NCBI RefSeq assembly: GCF_001613805.1
Contig: NZ_LPVY01000002.1
Location: 1-64,000 of the forward strand
Reading direction: 5' to 3'
Origin: Thalassospira lucentensis
GTDB taxonomy: Bacteria; Pseudomonadota; Alphaproteobacteria; Rhodospirillales; Thalassospiraceae
DNA: 64,000 nt
Positions 19,659 through 29,851 of the stretch are shown here, piece after piece; the stretch's first letter is position 1, and the number at the start of each line of letters is the position of its first letter. Under the pieces are notes generated by a model that was not told the DNA's origin, did not search any database, and saw only the letters and a program-made list of their open reading frames with translations. The translations under genes and the position numbers were made by a program.

Positions 19659-20024
19659 CTAGTGGCTTGACAAAATCACCGCCCCCTGTGCGGCCAGAAC
19701 ACCGGCAAAAATCACAATAAGAAAGGCAACAAACAATCCACGCCATCCGCCCGCGGATGGCCCAAGCCCAAGATAGTATCGCAAGATCAACCATGCCTTA
19801 AAGCTACCCACAGCCATAATAATTGTGGCTGGCACCAGACCAAGCATCGTGGCTGTGCGTTCTTCTCCCACAAGCGCAAGGACCAGTGACAGGATGGTCG
19901 TGCTGGTTGCGATCAGCCAGACCAGAATTGCTGTTCGCATCGATAAAGCCTGCGTGTCGCAAGATTTGCCAACATTCCTTACGACATCATCGGATTTCGC
20001 ACTGATGGTACAATGATGGTCCAT
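19659..20024 (-). CDS. norF: NorF-like small membrane protein (cytochrome oxidase subunit IV family)
   Basis: 121 residues with three membrane segments in the pattern of prokaryotic cytochrome c oxidase subunit IV/NorF proteins (SFKAWLILRYYLGL between helices 2 and 3). It accompanies norE and supports full nitric oxide reductase activity in other alphaproteobacteria. It starts 7 bases after norE ends and is the last gene of the nor operon. Confidence 0.8.
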   Translation of the reverse strand: MDHHCTISAKSDDVVRNVGKSCDTQALSMRTAILVWLIATSTTILSLVLALVGEERTATMLGLVPATIIMAVGSFKAWLILRYYLGLGPSAGGWRGLFVAFLIVIFAGVLAAQGAVILSSH

Positions 20025-20031
20025 GATTACC

Positions 20032-20673
20032 TCATCGCAACAGATAGATCACAGGAAAGACCAGCACCCAAACCATATCGATCATATGCCAGAAGGCGGC
20101 ACCGGTTTCGATGTTGGTTAAATTGGGCCAAATGGAAACAATCCCCAAAAGACCAAGCCCCATCACCACATGCAGCGCATGAAAACCGGTGATGAGATAG
20201 TAAAGCGTGAAGAACGTACTGCTTTCCAAACCGATCCCGGCATCGATTTTACTGCTATATTCCAGCAGTTTTATGATCAGGAAAGCGATACCCAGAATTG
20301 CAGTTGCCGCCATCCAGCCCCGACACCGCAAAACAGCATTTTGGCGTATGGCATGAACGGCGAACACCGCGAACAGACCGCTTGTCAGTAAAACAACCGT
20401 ATTAAGCCCGCCCATAACACGATCAAGACGCAGTTGATCCGCCGCAAACCCAGACGGGTCGCCAATTCTTGCCGCGGAAAATGTCAGCAGAAAAGCCCCG
20501 AAAACAACCAACTCCGACAGGATCAGGACCCACATCAACGGATGCCCGGGCAAGGCTTCAAGCCCGCCCCAGGCATCAGCCCCGGCAGAAGAAGTTACCG
20601 ATACACTGTGATGATCACTTTCATTCGCGGTCGAGCTATCATGTTGTGCCATATTTTCCTGACGAGCTTGCAT
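20032..20673 (-). CDS. norE: NorE, cytochrome c oxidase subunit III-like protein
   Basis: 213 residues with five membrane helices and the subunit III motif GFHALHVVMGLGLL. A Ser/His-rich hydrophilic N-terminus precedes helix 1. I start at the ATG at 20673, 15 bases after norD; an ATG at 20652 is possible, and a longer reading would run inside norD. NorE is not part of the purified NorBC enzyme but assists its activity or assembly. Confidence 0.85.
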   Translation of the reverse strand: MQARQENMAQHDSSTANESDHHSVSVTSSAGADAWGGLEALPGHPLMWVLILSELVVFGAFLLTFSAARIGDPSGFAADQLRLDRVMGGLNTVVLLTSGLFAVFAVHAIRQNAVLRCRGWMAATAILGIAFLIIKLLEYSSKIDAGIGLESSTFFTLYYLITGFHALHVVMGLGLLGIVSIWPNLTNIETGAAFWHMIDMVWVLVFPVIYLLR

Positions 20674-20687
20674 ATTATCACCCGTTT

Positions 20688-22658
20688 TCAAGATACAAGC
20701 TGGCGATAGATACGTGGTAAGGCCGCCGGAAGGTTTTCCAGCTTGCTGACAATTGCGTGCCCGCCTGCCCCAAAGATATAGGGGAAGTAATCCTGTGCCC
20801 TTTGATCGACCGTTACACCGAAAAGGCCAAGCCCTGCCTTTCGGCATTCACGTACCGCACGGCGGCTATCCTCTATGCCGTAGCGACCTTCGTAATGGTC
20901 GATATCATTTGGCTTGCCATCCGTGATTACCAGCATCAACCGGTGTTGGTGCGGTCGATCCCCCAACAGCTTTCCAACATGGCGGATGGCAGCCCCCAAC
21001 CGCGTGTAATACCCTGGACGGAGCTTCTGTATCCGGTCCTGCGTAGAACGTGACCATTCCTCGTCGAAGTTCTTGATCGCATTAATACGCACCCAATCCC
21101 GACGACGTGATGTAAAGCTGAAGATACCAAACTCGTCCCCACATGCATCCAGCCCACCAGCCAGCACCGAAAGCGCCTGCTTTTCAACATCGAGAACCCG
21201 TTGATCCTGTATCCAGGCATCGGTCGACAATGATACATCGACCAGTACCGCAACCGACAAATCGCGTGCCCGTCGAACCGTGTTCAGATACAGCCTGTCG
21301 CTGAGTTCTCCACTGCCTTTCTGGTCACAGCGGGCGCGCACCAATGCTTCGAGATCAAGCTCGCTTCCATCACTTTGCGCGCGCAGAATTTCATGGCGCG
21401 GCCGAAACGCTTCGAATTGGCGGCGAACCTGGCGGATTTGTCGCCGTTCGGTTTCACCCGGATGCCAGACATCACACTCACTGACTTTTTCATCACCGGA
21501 TTGCATGACGACTTTGCAGAAATCCGGGCGATACGATTGATGACGGTAATCCCATTCCGGATAGGTCCATTCACCAATCACGCGTCCTTCATCAGCTTCG
21601 CGTGGCGGCAGATCCAGATCGAAACGCAATTTGGTTGCCGCTTTGCGTTTGCAGTCGGAAATTTCCATTTCGTCAAGCTCGTCAGCCGCTTTCTTTGCGT
21701 CCTGCTCGTCCTCGTCATCCATCGGCCGATTGACATTGACCATCTCGGCAATCGAAAGGATTTTTTCAAACCTGTTTAACGCCAGCGGATCATTACGTCC
21801 GGCCTGATCATTCTTGCGTCGGCGGGCGCGCTTTTTGCGTTCCCGACTGCCGTCTGACGAATTTCCATCCTCGTCCGTGTCGGTATTGGCAACACGACCA
21901 GCCGTTCCCGAACAAATGGCCTCGCCCCAAAGCGGAACGGGAAGGAACGGCGCATAACGATGCGGTTGCAAACCCGCAAGATTGATCATGCCTGTAATGT
22001 CGGCATTAGCGCCAACGGCGTTAACAACAGGCCATAGATCGTTTTCATGCGCCTGCCCTGTGGCCCCAAGAATCTTCAGAACACATTCTTCGATATGCTG
22101 TTCGCATCGGGGCAAAGGACGCACCGGTCGCAACGCCAGAAACGCGTCATACAGGCGTTGTCGCAAACCAATGATGCCGGGGAACTGGCGACAGACATCC
22201 CAATCGGTTTGCCGTGCCCGGGAAAGCCGCATGATATCGGCCAATAACGGGCTTTGCGCAATGTCCGCCGAAATGGTTTGCGGCTCCGAAACCGCGAACC
22301 ATGCCATCAGCCAGATATAAAAATCACGGTTAAGGTCACGCAACGGAAACAGTGAAATGGACGCGGGCAGCTTGACCGATGCCTCGTTCATTTCGGCCAT
22401 TGTGATCTGTTCATCCACCAGACCGATCCGCTGCCGCCAGCGTAACCGATGCCCCGAAACCCGTTTATCGATCTGGGCAAATTCCCGCGCCGGATCGCCA
22501 CCAAGGGTGCGAAAGATCACCGGCAAATGGCTACGCAATTCGGCAAACGTGATCGCGTGCTCAGCATGATCGCGATAGCTTTCCTGATTGCGCGACGCAA
22601 TCCGGTGCCAGATCATGCCGACCTGTTCTTCGAATTCCAGAAAATCGAAACTCATCAT
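20688..22658 (-). CDS. norD: NorD, VWA-domain activator of nitric oxide reductase
   Basis: 656 residues. The C-terminal von Willebrand A domain has the MIDAS motif DVSLS near residue 470 and a following ITDGKPND. A charged, Lys/Arg-rich linker (KKRARRRK) is mid-protein. NorD works with the AAA ATPase NorQ to insert the non-heme iron FeB into NorB. The start is ATGATG at 22658/22655 with GGGAGG upstream, 14 bases after norQ stops. The longer frame upstream is not used. Confidence 0.9.
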   Translation of the reverse strand: MMSFDFLEFEEQVGMIWHRIASRNQESYRDHAEHAITFAELRSHLPVIFRTLGGDPAREFAQIDKRVSGHRLRWRQRIGLVDEQITMAEMNEASVKLPASISLFPLRDLNRDFYIWLMAWFAVSEPQTISADIAQSPLLADIMRLSRARQTDWDVCRQFPGIIGLRQRLYDAFLALRPVRPLPRCEQHIEECVLKILGATGQAHENDLWPVVNAVGANADITGMINLAGLQPHRYAPFLPVPLWGEAICSGTAGRVANTDTDEDGNSSDGSRERKKRARRRKNDQAGRNDPLALNRFEKILSIAEMVNVNRPMDDEDEQDAKKAADELDEMEISDCKRKAATKLRFDLDLPPREADEGRVIGEWTYPEWDYRHQSYRPDFCKVVMQSGDEKVSECDVWHPGETERRQIRQVRRQFEAFRPRHEILRAQSDGSELDLEALVRARCDQKGSGELSDRLYLNTVRRARDLSVAVLVDVSLSTDAWIQDQRVLDVEKQALSVLAGGLDACGDEFGIFSFTSRRRDWVRINAIKNFDEEWSRSTQDRIQKLRPGYYTRLGAAIRHVGKLLGDRPHQHRLMLVITDGKPNDIDHYEGRYGIEDSRRAVRECRKAGLGLFGVTVDQRAQDYFPYIFGAGGHAIVSKLENLPAALPRIYRQLVS

Positions 22659-22671
22659 CGCCTCCCGGCTG

Positions 22672-23481
22672 TCAGCCCCGGATAATCCCGATGGCCTCGC
22701 GAAGGCCCGCCTTGATATCCGCATCATCCGACAGAGGTTCGATGATGGCGGCATTGATGGCGTCATCAAATGCAACATTGGCCATCAAAAGTGTCGCGCA
22801 ATAAACCAGCAACCGGGTTGAAACCGCTTCTTCAAGATCAATCCCGGTAAGCTTGCGAATATTGCCAGCGATACGCACCAGAAGGGCTGCGCGTTCAACA
22901 TCGATCCCGGTTTCACGTATGATCACCGATCTTTCGGTTTCCGCGTCCGGGAAGTCGAACTCGACGGCCAGAAAACGCTGGCGGGTCGATGGTTTCAGTT
23001 GCTTCAGAAGGTTCTGGTAACCGGGGTTATAGGACACCACCAGCATGAAATTGGCCGGCGCTTCCAGAAGCTCGCCCGTCCGGTCCAGCGGCAAAAGGCG
23101 CCGATCATCGGTCAATGGGTGCAGGACCACCGTCACGTCCTTGCGCGCCTCGACCACCTCGTCGAGATAGCAGATCCCACCGTGGCGGACCGCGCGCGTC
23201 AACGGGCCATCCACCCAAACGGTTTCCCCGCCCTTGATCAGATAGCGCCCCGTCAGATCCGCCGCCGTCAAATCGTCATGGCAGGAAACGGTATAAAGCG
23301 GAACACCAAGCTTTGCCGCCATATGCGATACAAAACGCGTTTTCCCGCAACCGGTCGGTCCCTTCAGCAATAAGGGCAGATGCTGCTGCCAAGCCGTTTC
23401 AAACAACTGCTGTTCATTGCCGGTAGACTGATAATAAGGAACGTCCTGATCTGAGAGTACGTCTTTAAGAGCGGTCTGCAT
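22672..23481 (-). CDS. norQ: NorQ, MoxR-type AAA+ ATPase
   Basis: 269 residues with Walker A GPTGCGKT near residue 40, Walker B-type CYLDEV near 100, and a CbbQ/NirQ C-terminal domain. It forms a chaperone with NorD for nitric oxide reductase maturation. The ATG at 23481 follows AAGGAG. It is separated from norB by a strong stem-loop, so its level may be set below that of NorCB. Confidence 0.92.
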   Translation of the reverse strand: MQTALKDVLSDQDVPYYQSTGNEQQLFETAWQQHLPLLLKGPTGCGKTRFVSHMAAKLGVPLYTVSCHDDLTAADLTGRYLIKGGETVWVDGPLTRAVRHGGICYLDEVVEARKDVTVVLHPLTDDRRLLPLDRTGELLEAPANFMLVVSYNPGYQNLLKQLKPSTRQRFLAVEFDFPDAETERSVIIRETGIDVERAALLVRIAGNIRKLTGIDLEEAVSTRLLVYCATLLMANVAFDDAINAAIIEPLSDDADIKAGLREAIGIIRG

Positions 23482-23517
23482 GTGAATGCTCCTTGAAAAA
23501 TAGAAAGGCCGAAAATG

Positions 23518-23552
23518 ACAACGACCGGTCGCGGGAACCAACCGGTCGTTGT
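23518..23552 (-). terminator. Stem-loop between norB and norQ
   Basis: Perfect 12-bp stem (ACAACGACCGGT / ACCGGTCGTTGT) with an 11-base loop. On the minus-strand transcript only a short U-rich stretch follows. It is probably an attenuator or mRNA-stability element separating norCB from norQDEF. Confidence 0.6.
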
Positions 23553-23609
23553 CCGCCATGTGTCGTCATGGAAGAGAGCATGAAATCGAACACACAGACT
23601 TGATTGCCG

Positions 23610-24980
<1,371 letters not shown>

Positions 24981-25433
24981 TTATCCCGCCTCGTTTGGCG
25001 GCCAGTTCTGGGTGTCGATTTCACTGGTCCATTTCAGGAAGTCGACAAGCTCGTCGAGCTCCTGATCTGTAAGGTTAAATTGCGGCATCTGGCGGCGGCC
25101 TTCGATGCCTGTAGGTTGTGCGGCCATCCATGCCTTAAGCATATCGCGCGCACCTTCTGGATCATCTTTACCGCCATACCGCACCCAGACATTGCCAAGT
25201 TCAGGTGCGAAATAGGCACCCTCTCCCAAAAGCGTATGGCAGTTGATGCATGAATTGCGTTCCCAGACATGCTTGCCGGCAACAACCGATGGCGTCAGCT
25301 GGTCCTGATTGCTGGACTCGTTGACGATATAGTTGTGGCTGTGCAAGGTCAGTCCGACGAAGATGACCAGAAAGAAGATCGTTCCGCCGTAGAAGATGTT
25401 TCGGGCGGCAGATTTTGTCAGTCGTTCCGACAT
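24981..25433 (-). CDS. norC: Nitric oxide reductase cytochrome c subunit NorC
   Basis: 150 residues: one N-terminal membrane anchor (residues about 13-31) and a periplasmic c-type cytochrome domain with CINCH at 62-66. It passes electrons to NorB. It is the first gene of norCBQDEF, with a GAGGA ribosome site. A perfect palindromic FNR/DNR box lies 93 bases upstream of its ATG. Confidence 0.95.
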   Translation of the reverse strand: MSERLTKSAARNIFYGGTIFFLVIFVGLTLHSHNYIVNESSNQDQLTPSVVAGKHVWERNSCINCHTLLGEGAYFAPELGNVWVRYGGKDDPEGARDMLKAWMAAQPTGIEGRRQMPQFNLTDQELDELVDFLKWTSEIDTQNWPPNEAG

Positions 25434-25525
25434 GTGAACGGATCCTCACTCCGATTGGCAGTTCAATGCCGCTCTGTCCCCAAAACGGCGTCAGGCAATC
25501 ATTTCCCGACTGGACGTTTCCCACC

Positions 25526-25539
25526 TTGACTACCGTCAA
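25526..25539. promoter_or_regulatory. FNR/DNR-type box upstream of norC
   Basis: TTGACTACCGTCAA is a perfect TTGAC-N4-GTCAA palindrome. It differs only in the spacer from the box at 10444-10457. It lies directly beyond the terminator of the upstream scdA-like gene, which marks norC as the start of its own transcript. Confidence 0.8.
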
Positions 25540-25542
25540 ACG

Positions 25543-25567
25543 AAAAAGCCCCGCACGATGGCGGGGC
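25543..25567 (-). terminator. Rho-independent terminator of the ScdA-like gene
   Basis: A 7-bp GC stem (GCCCCGC / GCGGGGC) with a 6-base loop, followed on the minus strand by UUUUU. It ends transcripts from the gene at 25618-26325. Confidence 0.85.
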
Positions 25568-25617
25568 AGGTGGGGTCGAAAATGCACGGCAGGAAGGATT
25601 AGGTTAGCCAGGCAAGG

Positions 25618-26325
25618 CTATTCAAAACGCGGAAACAGTATTTCATTCTCAAGATGAATATGCGCCACCAGGTCTTCGACCAGCTTGGCCGTACCGGAAT
25701 AAAGCGCCCGCCATGAACCGCAGACACCATCGGGCAACGCGAAACTGTTGGTCAGCTTTTGCAGTTTATGGATGGCTTCGGCATGCTCGTCATGTTCTTC
25801 GCGCATGCAATGGATCGGCATGATCAGGGGAATTGTGCTGGCACTGTTGCGTTGCATTTCGCGCATCGCCGGGAACAGAACCATTTCCTCTTTCGCCATA
25901 TGGGAATCAAGCTTTTCCGTCATTTCAAACAGCGCGTCGGCCAATCCCGCCGGGGCGTCCGGATGATCTCCGTGAACCGCCTCGACCTTGCGGGCAAGCA
26001 GAATGAGTTCGGCCAGTTCATCACGGTGGGTCTGATGATACCGATCCAGAATAAAATCGATGAAGGCATTGATATCATTTGGATCCGGCAAGGTCAGTGG
26101 CCCCTTGGGCAAATCACACAATTCACGGGCAATCAGACCGGCATCCAGTCCTTTCGCACTGGCGACCTCGTCCAACGACTTGTTGCTTGAACAGCAAAAT
26201 CCGATTTTATGACGTCGCAAAACCAGGGTTGCTCCCGGAAAACTTGCGACCAGATCGCCGATCTTGCGATGGATCAGATTTGCTGAATTGACAGCTTCCT
26301 GATCATGTGTGAAATCGGATTGCAT
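25618..26325 (-). CDS. Iron-sulfur cluster repair di-iron protein (ScdA/YtfE/Ric family)
   Basis: 235 residues. The N-terminal ScdA domain has the conserved FCC pair at residues 43-45. The C-terminal hemerythrin-like domain has His/Glu ligands in HGDHPDA, HMAKEEMVLFP, HCMREEHDEH and HIHLENEILFP. The family repairs Fe-S and mononuclear iron centres damaged by NO. The ATG at 26325 has GGAGG upstream. It is controlled with nor, judging by the FNR/DNR box at 26390-26403. A protective role against NO made in this pathway is the natural reading. Confidence 0.88.
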   Translation of the reverse strand: MQSDFTHDQEAVNSANLIHRKIGDLVASFPGATLVLRRHKIGFCCSSNKSLDEVASAKGLDAGLIARELCDLPKGPLTLPDPNDINAFIDFILDRYHQTHRDELAELILLARKVEAVHGDHPDAPAGLADALFEMTEKLDSHMAKEEMVLFPAMREMQRNSASTIPLIMPIHCMREEHDEHAEAIHKLQKLTNSFALPDGVCGSWRALYSGTAKLVEDLVAHIHLENEILFPRFE

Positions 26326-26389
26326 GCTGGCGGACCTCCATCCCCGAATATTGATCCAACCAAGTTTAGGCACCTTCCCAAAAGTCACG

Positions 26390-26403
26390 TTGACGATGGT
26401 CAA
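26390..26403. promoter_or_regulatory. FNR/DNR-type box upstream of the ScdA-like gene
   Basis: TTGACGATGGTCAA is a TTGAC-N4-GTCAA palindrome about 71 bases upstream of the ATG at 26325. Confidence 0.75.
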
Positions 26404-26509
26404 GTAGCCCTGCCCGGAATTTTACAATTCCCCTCGCCCGATACTGTCTTGGAAAAGCAGAACCTTTCCACCTTATCAAGAACCGTAAGAATTCAAATCT
26501 TTCAGTGAT

Positions 26510-26523
26510 TTGACGGACATCAA
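26510..26523. promoter_or_regulatory. FNR/DNR-type box upstream of ubiT
   Basis: TTGACGGACATCAA matches TTGAY-N4-RTCAA. It lies about 60 bases before the ubiT start, so the divergent scdA-like and ubiTUV units each have their own box. Confidence 0.75.
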
Positions 26524-26580
26524 CACCTTAAAACCCAAACATGACAATACTTCCGGCACCAATTCGGTCCGGAGTCCGCC

Positions 26581-27285
26581 GTGTCAATCAAACGCCCGTC
26601 ATTTACACCCTTTCTGCTGATAAACCCCATCGTTCGGAATGTTCCGGCATTCGCGCTGGAACGCCTGTGCCAGCACGCCATGGCAACCATGTATCGCAGA
26701 CACAAACCCGTTTTTGAACGGGTCACCGAACGCGAAACATTTGCCCTGCTCGTATGCCCGACGGATCTTGATCTCGACCTTTTCCTTGCCCTTGATCCCG
26801 AGGCCCCCGTCCTGCGCCCGGCCCATGAGGGGGATGACAATATCATCGCGGCACGGATCATCGGCCCCCTTCCGGCCCTTCTGGAACTGCTCGAAGGAAA
26901 ATCCGACGGGGACGCGCTGTTTTTCTCGCGCGCATTACGAATAGAGGGCCGGACCGACCTTGTCGTTGCCCTTCGCAATGCCCTAGACGGCGAAGAAATA
27001 GACCTGCGTTCAGCCGTCATTGAAAGTTTCGGTGCATTGGGCCCGGCGGCACGTCTGGCACTGCGCGCCGCCGAAGCGGCATATCGTCAGATGCAATCGG
27101 ACATGGACCGCGTGGCCGATACCCTGATTTCCCCGATTGAAAAATGTGTGGGCGGACTTGACCGGCGTCTTGGCGAACATGCGGAAAGCATTTCAGGGCT
27201 TCAGAAATCCATCAAACGACGCACGCCGCGCACCGCTCAAACCGTGTCGGCGGGTAATGATTTCGCCCTGCCCGATCCTTCATAA
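26581..27285 (+). CDS. ubiT: UbiT-like SCP2-domain accessory protein for anaerobic ubiquinone synthesis
   Basis: 234 residues. An SCP2 sterol-carrier-like domain occupies roughly residues 30-135. The C-terminal third is helical and not part of the typical E. coli protein (174 aa). The start is GTG with GGAG 7 bases upstream. In E. coli, UbiT binds ubiquinone precursors and is required with UbiU and UbiV for O2-independent synthesis. The order ubiT-ubiU-ubiV, an upstream FNR/DNR box and the adjacent denitrification genes support the call; the sequence alone is weakly diagnostic. Confidence 0.78.
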   Translation: MSIKRPSFTPFLLINPIVRNVPAFALERLCQHAMATMYRRHKPVFERVTERETFALLVCPTDLDLDLFLALDPEAPVLRPAHEGDDNIIAARIIGPLPALLELLEGKSDGDALFFSRALRIEGRTDLVVALRNALDGEEIDLRSAVIESFGALGPAARLALRAAEAAYRQMQSDMDRVADTLISPIEKCVGGLDRRLGEHAESISGLQKSIKRRTPRTAQTVSAGNDFALPDPS

Positions 27286-27309
27286 CCGACAAACACATAC
27301 AGGGATTTC

Positions 27310-28287
27310 ATGGAACTAGTTTGCCCGGCAGGAACCCCCGCCAGTTTGCGCGCCGCCGTCGAGGCCGGTGCGGATGTTGTATATTGCGGTTTCCGCGATG
27401 CGACCAATGCCCGCAACTTTCCGGGGTTGAATTTTTCCCGACCCGAACTGGCCGAGGCCGTTACATTCGCACATAAACATGGCGTGCATGTCTATCTGGC
27501 CTGCAACACCTATCCACAGGCCGGTTCCGAAGATATCTGGCACAAGGCCGTCGATGATGCGGTTGCAATTGGTGTTGATGCAGTCATTCTGGCTGATATC
27601 GGATTGCTGCGCTATGCGCGCGATAAACATCCCGATGCACGCCTGCATCTGTCGGTACAGGCATCGGCCTCGAACGAGGAAGCCATTCGTTTTTACCACC
27701 GCGAATTTGGCGTGCGTCGTGTGGTTCTGCCGCGTGTCCTGTCGCTTGAAGAAATCCGGATGTTGAACCGGCGCATTTCGGTGGAAACCGAAGTTTTCGC
27801 CTTTGGCGGCATGTGTGTCATGGCCGAAGGACGCTGTTCGCTATCTTCCTATGCCACGGGGGAAAGCCCCAATATGAATGGCGTTTGTTCACCAGCAGCC
27901 CACGTCCATTACGAGGAACGCGGCGACAGTACCGTTTCCCGCCTTGGCAATTTTACAATCAATGTTTACGGCAACGATGAAAAGGTCGGATATCCCACGC
28001 TGTGCAAGGGCCGGTTCCGCGCCATGGACAAGGCCGGTTACCTGTTTGAAGAACCCACCAGTCTTGACGTTACCGCAATCCTGCCCGAACTCGCCGATGC
28101 CGGTGTAACGGCCCTTAAGATCGAAGGGCGACAGCGCGGCAAGGCCTATATCTCGCAGGTGGTCGGCGCGTTCCGCGCATCCCTTGACCGTATTGCAAAC
28201 GGGCAGACCGGCGCACGCGGCAATCTGGCCGCCCTAAGCGAAGGTCAGGCAGATACAACAGGTGCCTATCGGAGAAGCTGGCAATGA
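27310..28287 (+). CDS. ubiU: UbiU, U32-family O2-independent ubiquinone hydroxylation protein
   Basis: 325 residues of the U32 'peptidase' family. It starts MELVCPAGTPASLRAAVEAGAD. The four Cys that hold a 4Fe-4S cluster are visible in GGMCVMAEGRC, GVCSP and TLCKG. With UbiV it hydroxylates the ubiquinone ring without oxygen. The C-terminal 30 residues are variable. It overlaps ubiV by ATGA. The presence of ubiV next door separates it from RlhA- or TrhP-type U32 proteins. Confidence 0.9.
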   Translation: MELVCPAGTPASLRAAVEAGADVVYCGFRDATNARNFPGLNFSRPELAEAVTFAHKHGVHVYLACNTYPQAGSEDIWHKAVDDAVAIGVDAVILADIGLLRYARDKHPDARLHLSVQASASNEEAIRFYHREFGVRRVVLPRVLSLEEIRMLNRRISVETEVFAFGGMCVMAEGRCSLSSYATGESPNMNGVCSPAAHVHYEERGDSTVSRLGNFTINVYGNDEKVGYPTLCKGRFRAMDKAGYLFEEPTSLDVTAILPELADAGVTALKIEGRQRGKAYISQVVGAFRASLDRIANGQTGARGNLAALSEGQADTTGAYRRSWQ

Positions 28288-29201
28288 CGAAATCAAGACT
28301 GGTTATGGGGCCCATTCTTTTTCACTGGGATGAAAACCGCAAACGGGATTTCTATGCCCACATTGCCGATGAAATCGATGTTGATACAGTCCATGTTGGT
28401 GAAGTCGTCTGTGCCAAACGCATGCCGTTCTTTGACAAACATCTGCCCGACATCATCGAACGGCTTCAGAATGCCGGAAAGGAAGTCGTCTTCTCGACAC
28501 TGGCACTCGTAATGAATGAACGCGAGATCGCCCAGCTTCGTGAAATTGCCGAAATGCCGGACCTTCTGATCGAAGCCAACGACATATCTTCCATCGGCCT
28601 GCTTTCCGGCCGCCCGCATGTCGTCGGGCCGTACATCAATACATATAACGAAAGCACCCTGGACTATCTGATTTCCAAAGGTGCACACCGCGCATCGCTT
28701 CCCTGGGAATTGCCGATGTCATCGATTGAAGCCCTTTGCAACGCTCGGAAAACGGCCGAGATCGAAGTCCAGATATTCGGTCGTGTCCCGCTTGCCATAT
28801 CAGCCCGGTGTTACTCTGCACGCGCACATGGCTTGCACAAGGATGGCTGCCGATATGTCTGCGGCGAGGCCCTTGATGGCATGGATGTCGAAACGCTGGA
28901 TCATACACCGTTTCTTGCCGTCAATGGTCTGCAAACCCTGTCCAGTCACTATCTGGAATTATCGACCGCCGTTGATGATCTGAAAGATGCTGGTGTTACA
29001 GCCTTCCGAATTTCACCGCACACTCTTGATATGGTGCGTGTTGCCAATCTCTACCGTCGTCTGATTGACGGTGAAACCTCGTCTGACGAGGTCAGGCAAT
29101 CGTTGCTAGAAATGCAAAACGATCTGGCTTTCGCCGATGGCTTCCTGCACAGCCTTCCGGGTGCGGATCTCCGGGAAACGCTTGGTTCCCGGGCAGAATA
29201 G
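28284..29201 (+). CDS. ubiV: UbiV, U32-family O2-independent ubiquinone hydroxylation protein
   Basis: 305 residues. The cluster Cys set is one in VVCAKRM near residue 39 and three in CYSARAHGLHKDGCRYVC near 173-190, the UbiV pattern. It partners with UbiU in a heterodimer. Translation is coupled to ubiU by a 4-base overlap. It supplies ubiquinone when denitrification must run without oxygen. Confidence 0.9.
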   Translation: MTKSRLVMGPILFHWDENRKRDFYAHIADEIDVDTVHVGEVVCAKRMPFFDKHLPDIIERLQNAGKEVVFSTLALVMNEREIAQLREIAEMPDLLIEANDISSIGLLSGRPHVVGPYINTYNESTLDYLISKGAHRASLPWELPMSSIEALCNARKTAEIEVQIFGRVPLAISARCYSARAHGLHKDGCRYVCGEALDGMDVETLDHTPFLAVNGLQTLSSHYLELSTAVDDLKDAGVTAFRISPHTLDMVRVANLYRRLIDGETSSDEVRQSLLEMQNDLAFADGFLHSLPGADLRETLGSRAE

Positions 29202-29246
29202 CCTTCCCCACCGCGCAAATATCCATATCCCGAATACAGATATGAA

Positions 29247-29277
29247 AAGGGCTACAGCCTGATGAACTGTGGCCCTT
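29247..29277 (+). terminator. Hairpin downstream of ubiV
   Basis: An 11-bp stem (AAGGGCTACAG / CTGTGGCCCTT, one T-G pair) with a 9-base loop, 46 bases after the stop. It lacks a U-run, so it is probably a 3' stability or weak terminator structure. Confidence 0.5.
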
Positions 29278-29739
29278 CGATACATTGTGCAGGGGAGTGG
29301 ACAGCTCAATGTATTGACGATGGCTGGAGTATACCTGATTTGCCTTGCTACTCCTTGACGGTCGCCAATCAGGGCTGCCTCATCGGTTTCCTGCTTTCTG
29401 GTTACACATCAATTTGTATTTCCTGGGCCTTACCCGAAGGCATAAGAAGGATTTTCCGAACCGGCAGATGACGCGCTGTATGCCGAATTTCCCCGTATCC
29501 AATCAAGAACGTCAGCGTCGGGACTTCGCCGTAAACTGCGTCTTCATCGCTCGAACTGATCTGCTGAGACAATTACATCAGCTTTGTACACGGTGGATCT
29601 GGATTATCGGATCGAATGCATTATCCCTACGTCTGGGGAGCATTGCCGCGCGACTTCAGTTCAACAAATCCAAATCGCTTCAAAAGCGATGCCATCGTAT
29701 CCATGTCGCCTCCGAGAAACATCGAACTCCCGTTCTCAA
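29278..29739. other. Gene-free, apparently decayed sequence
   Basis: No convincing gene in any frame. Open frames here lack ribosome sites and family-like residues. It precedes an ABC-permease tail and a row of pseudogenes, so it is probably eroded DNA of the same lost transporter operon. Confidence 0.5.
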
Positions 29740-29847
29740 AGAGAACTCGCAGCAACCGCACTTGCCGTTATTCCAATGCTCATCGTCTACGTTTTGGCCC
29801 AACGCCAAATCGTTGAAAGCTTCGCCATGTCTGGCGTGAAAGGTTAA
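29740..29847 (+). pseudogene. Remnant of an ABC sugar permease C-terminus
   Basis: The last ~30 codons read RELAATALAVIPMLIVYVLA, then QRQIVESFAMSGVKG and a stop. This is the hallmark end of MalG-type ABC permeases (final helix plus ...GVKG). The rest of the gene is absent or unrecognisable. It is 4 bases before the FAD oxidoreductase pseudogene start, as in an operon. Confidence 0.65.
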
Positions 29848-29851
29848 TGAA

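Noticed and set aside
29345..29839. 164-codon open frame after ubiV
   Set aside because: No ribosome site and no family features. The better signal here is the permease tail in another frame.
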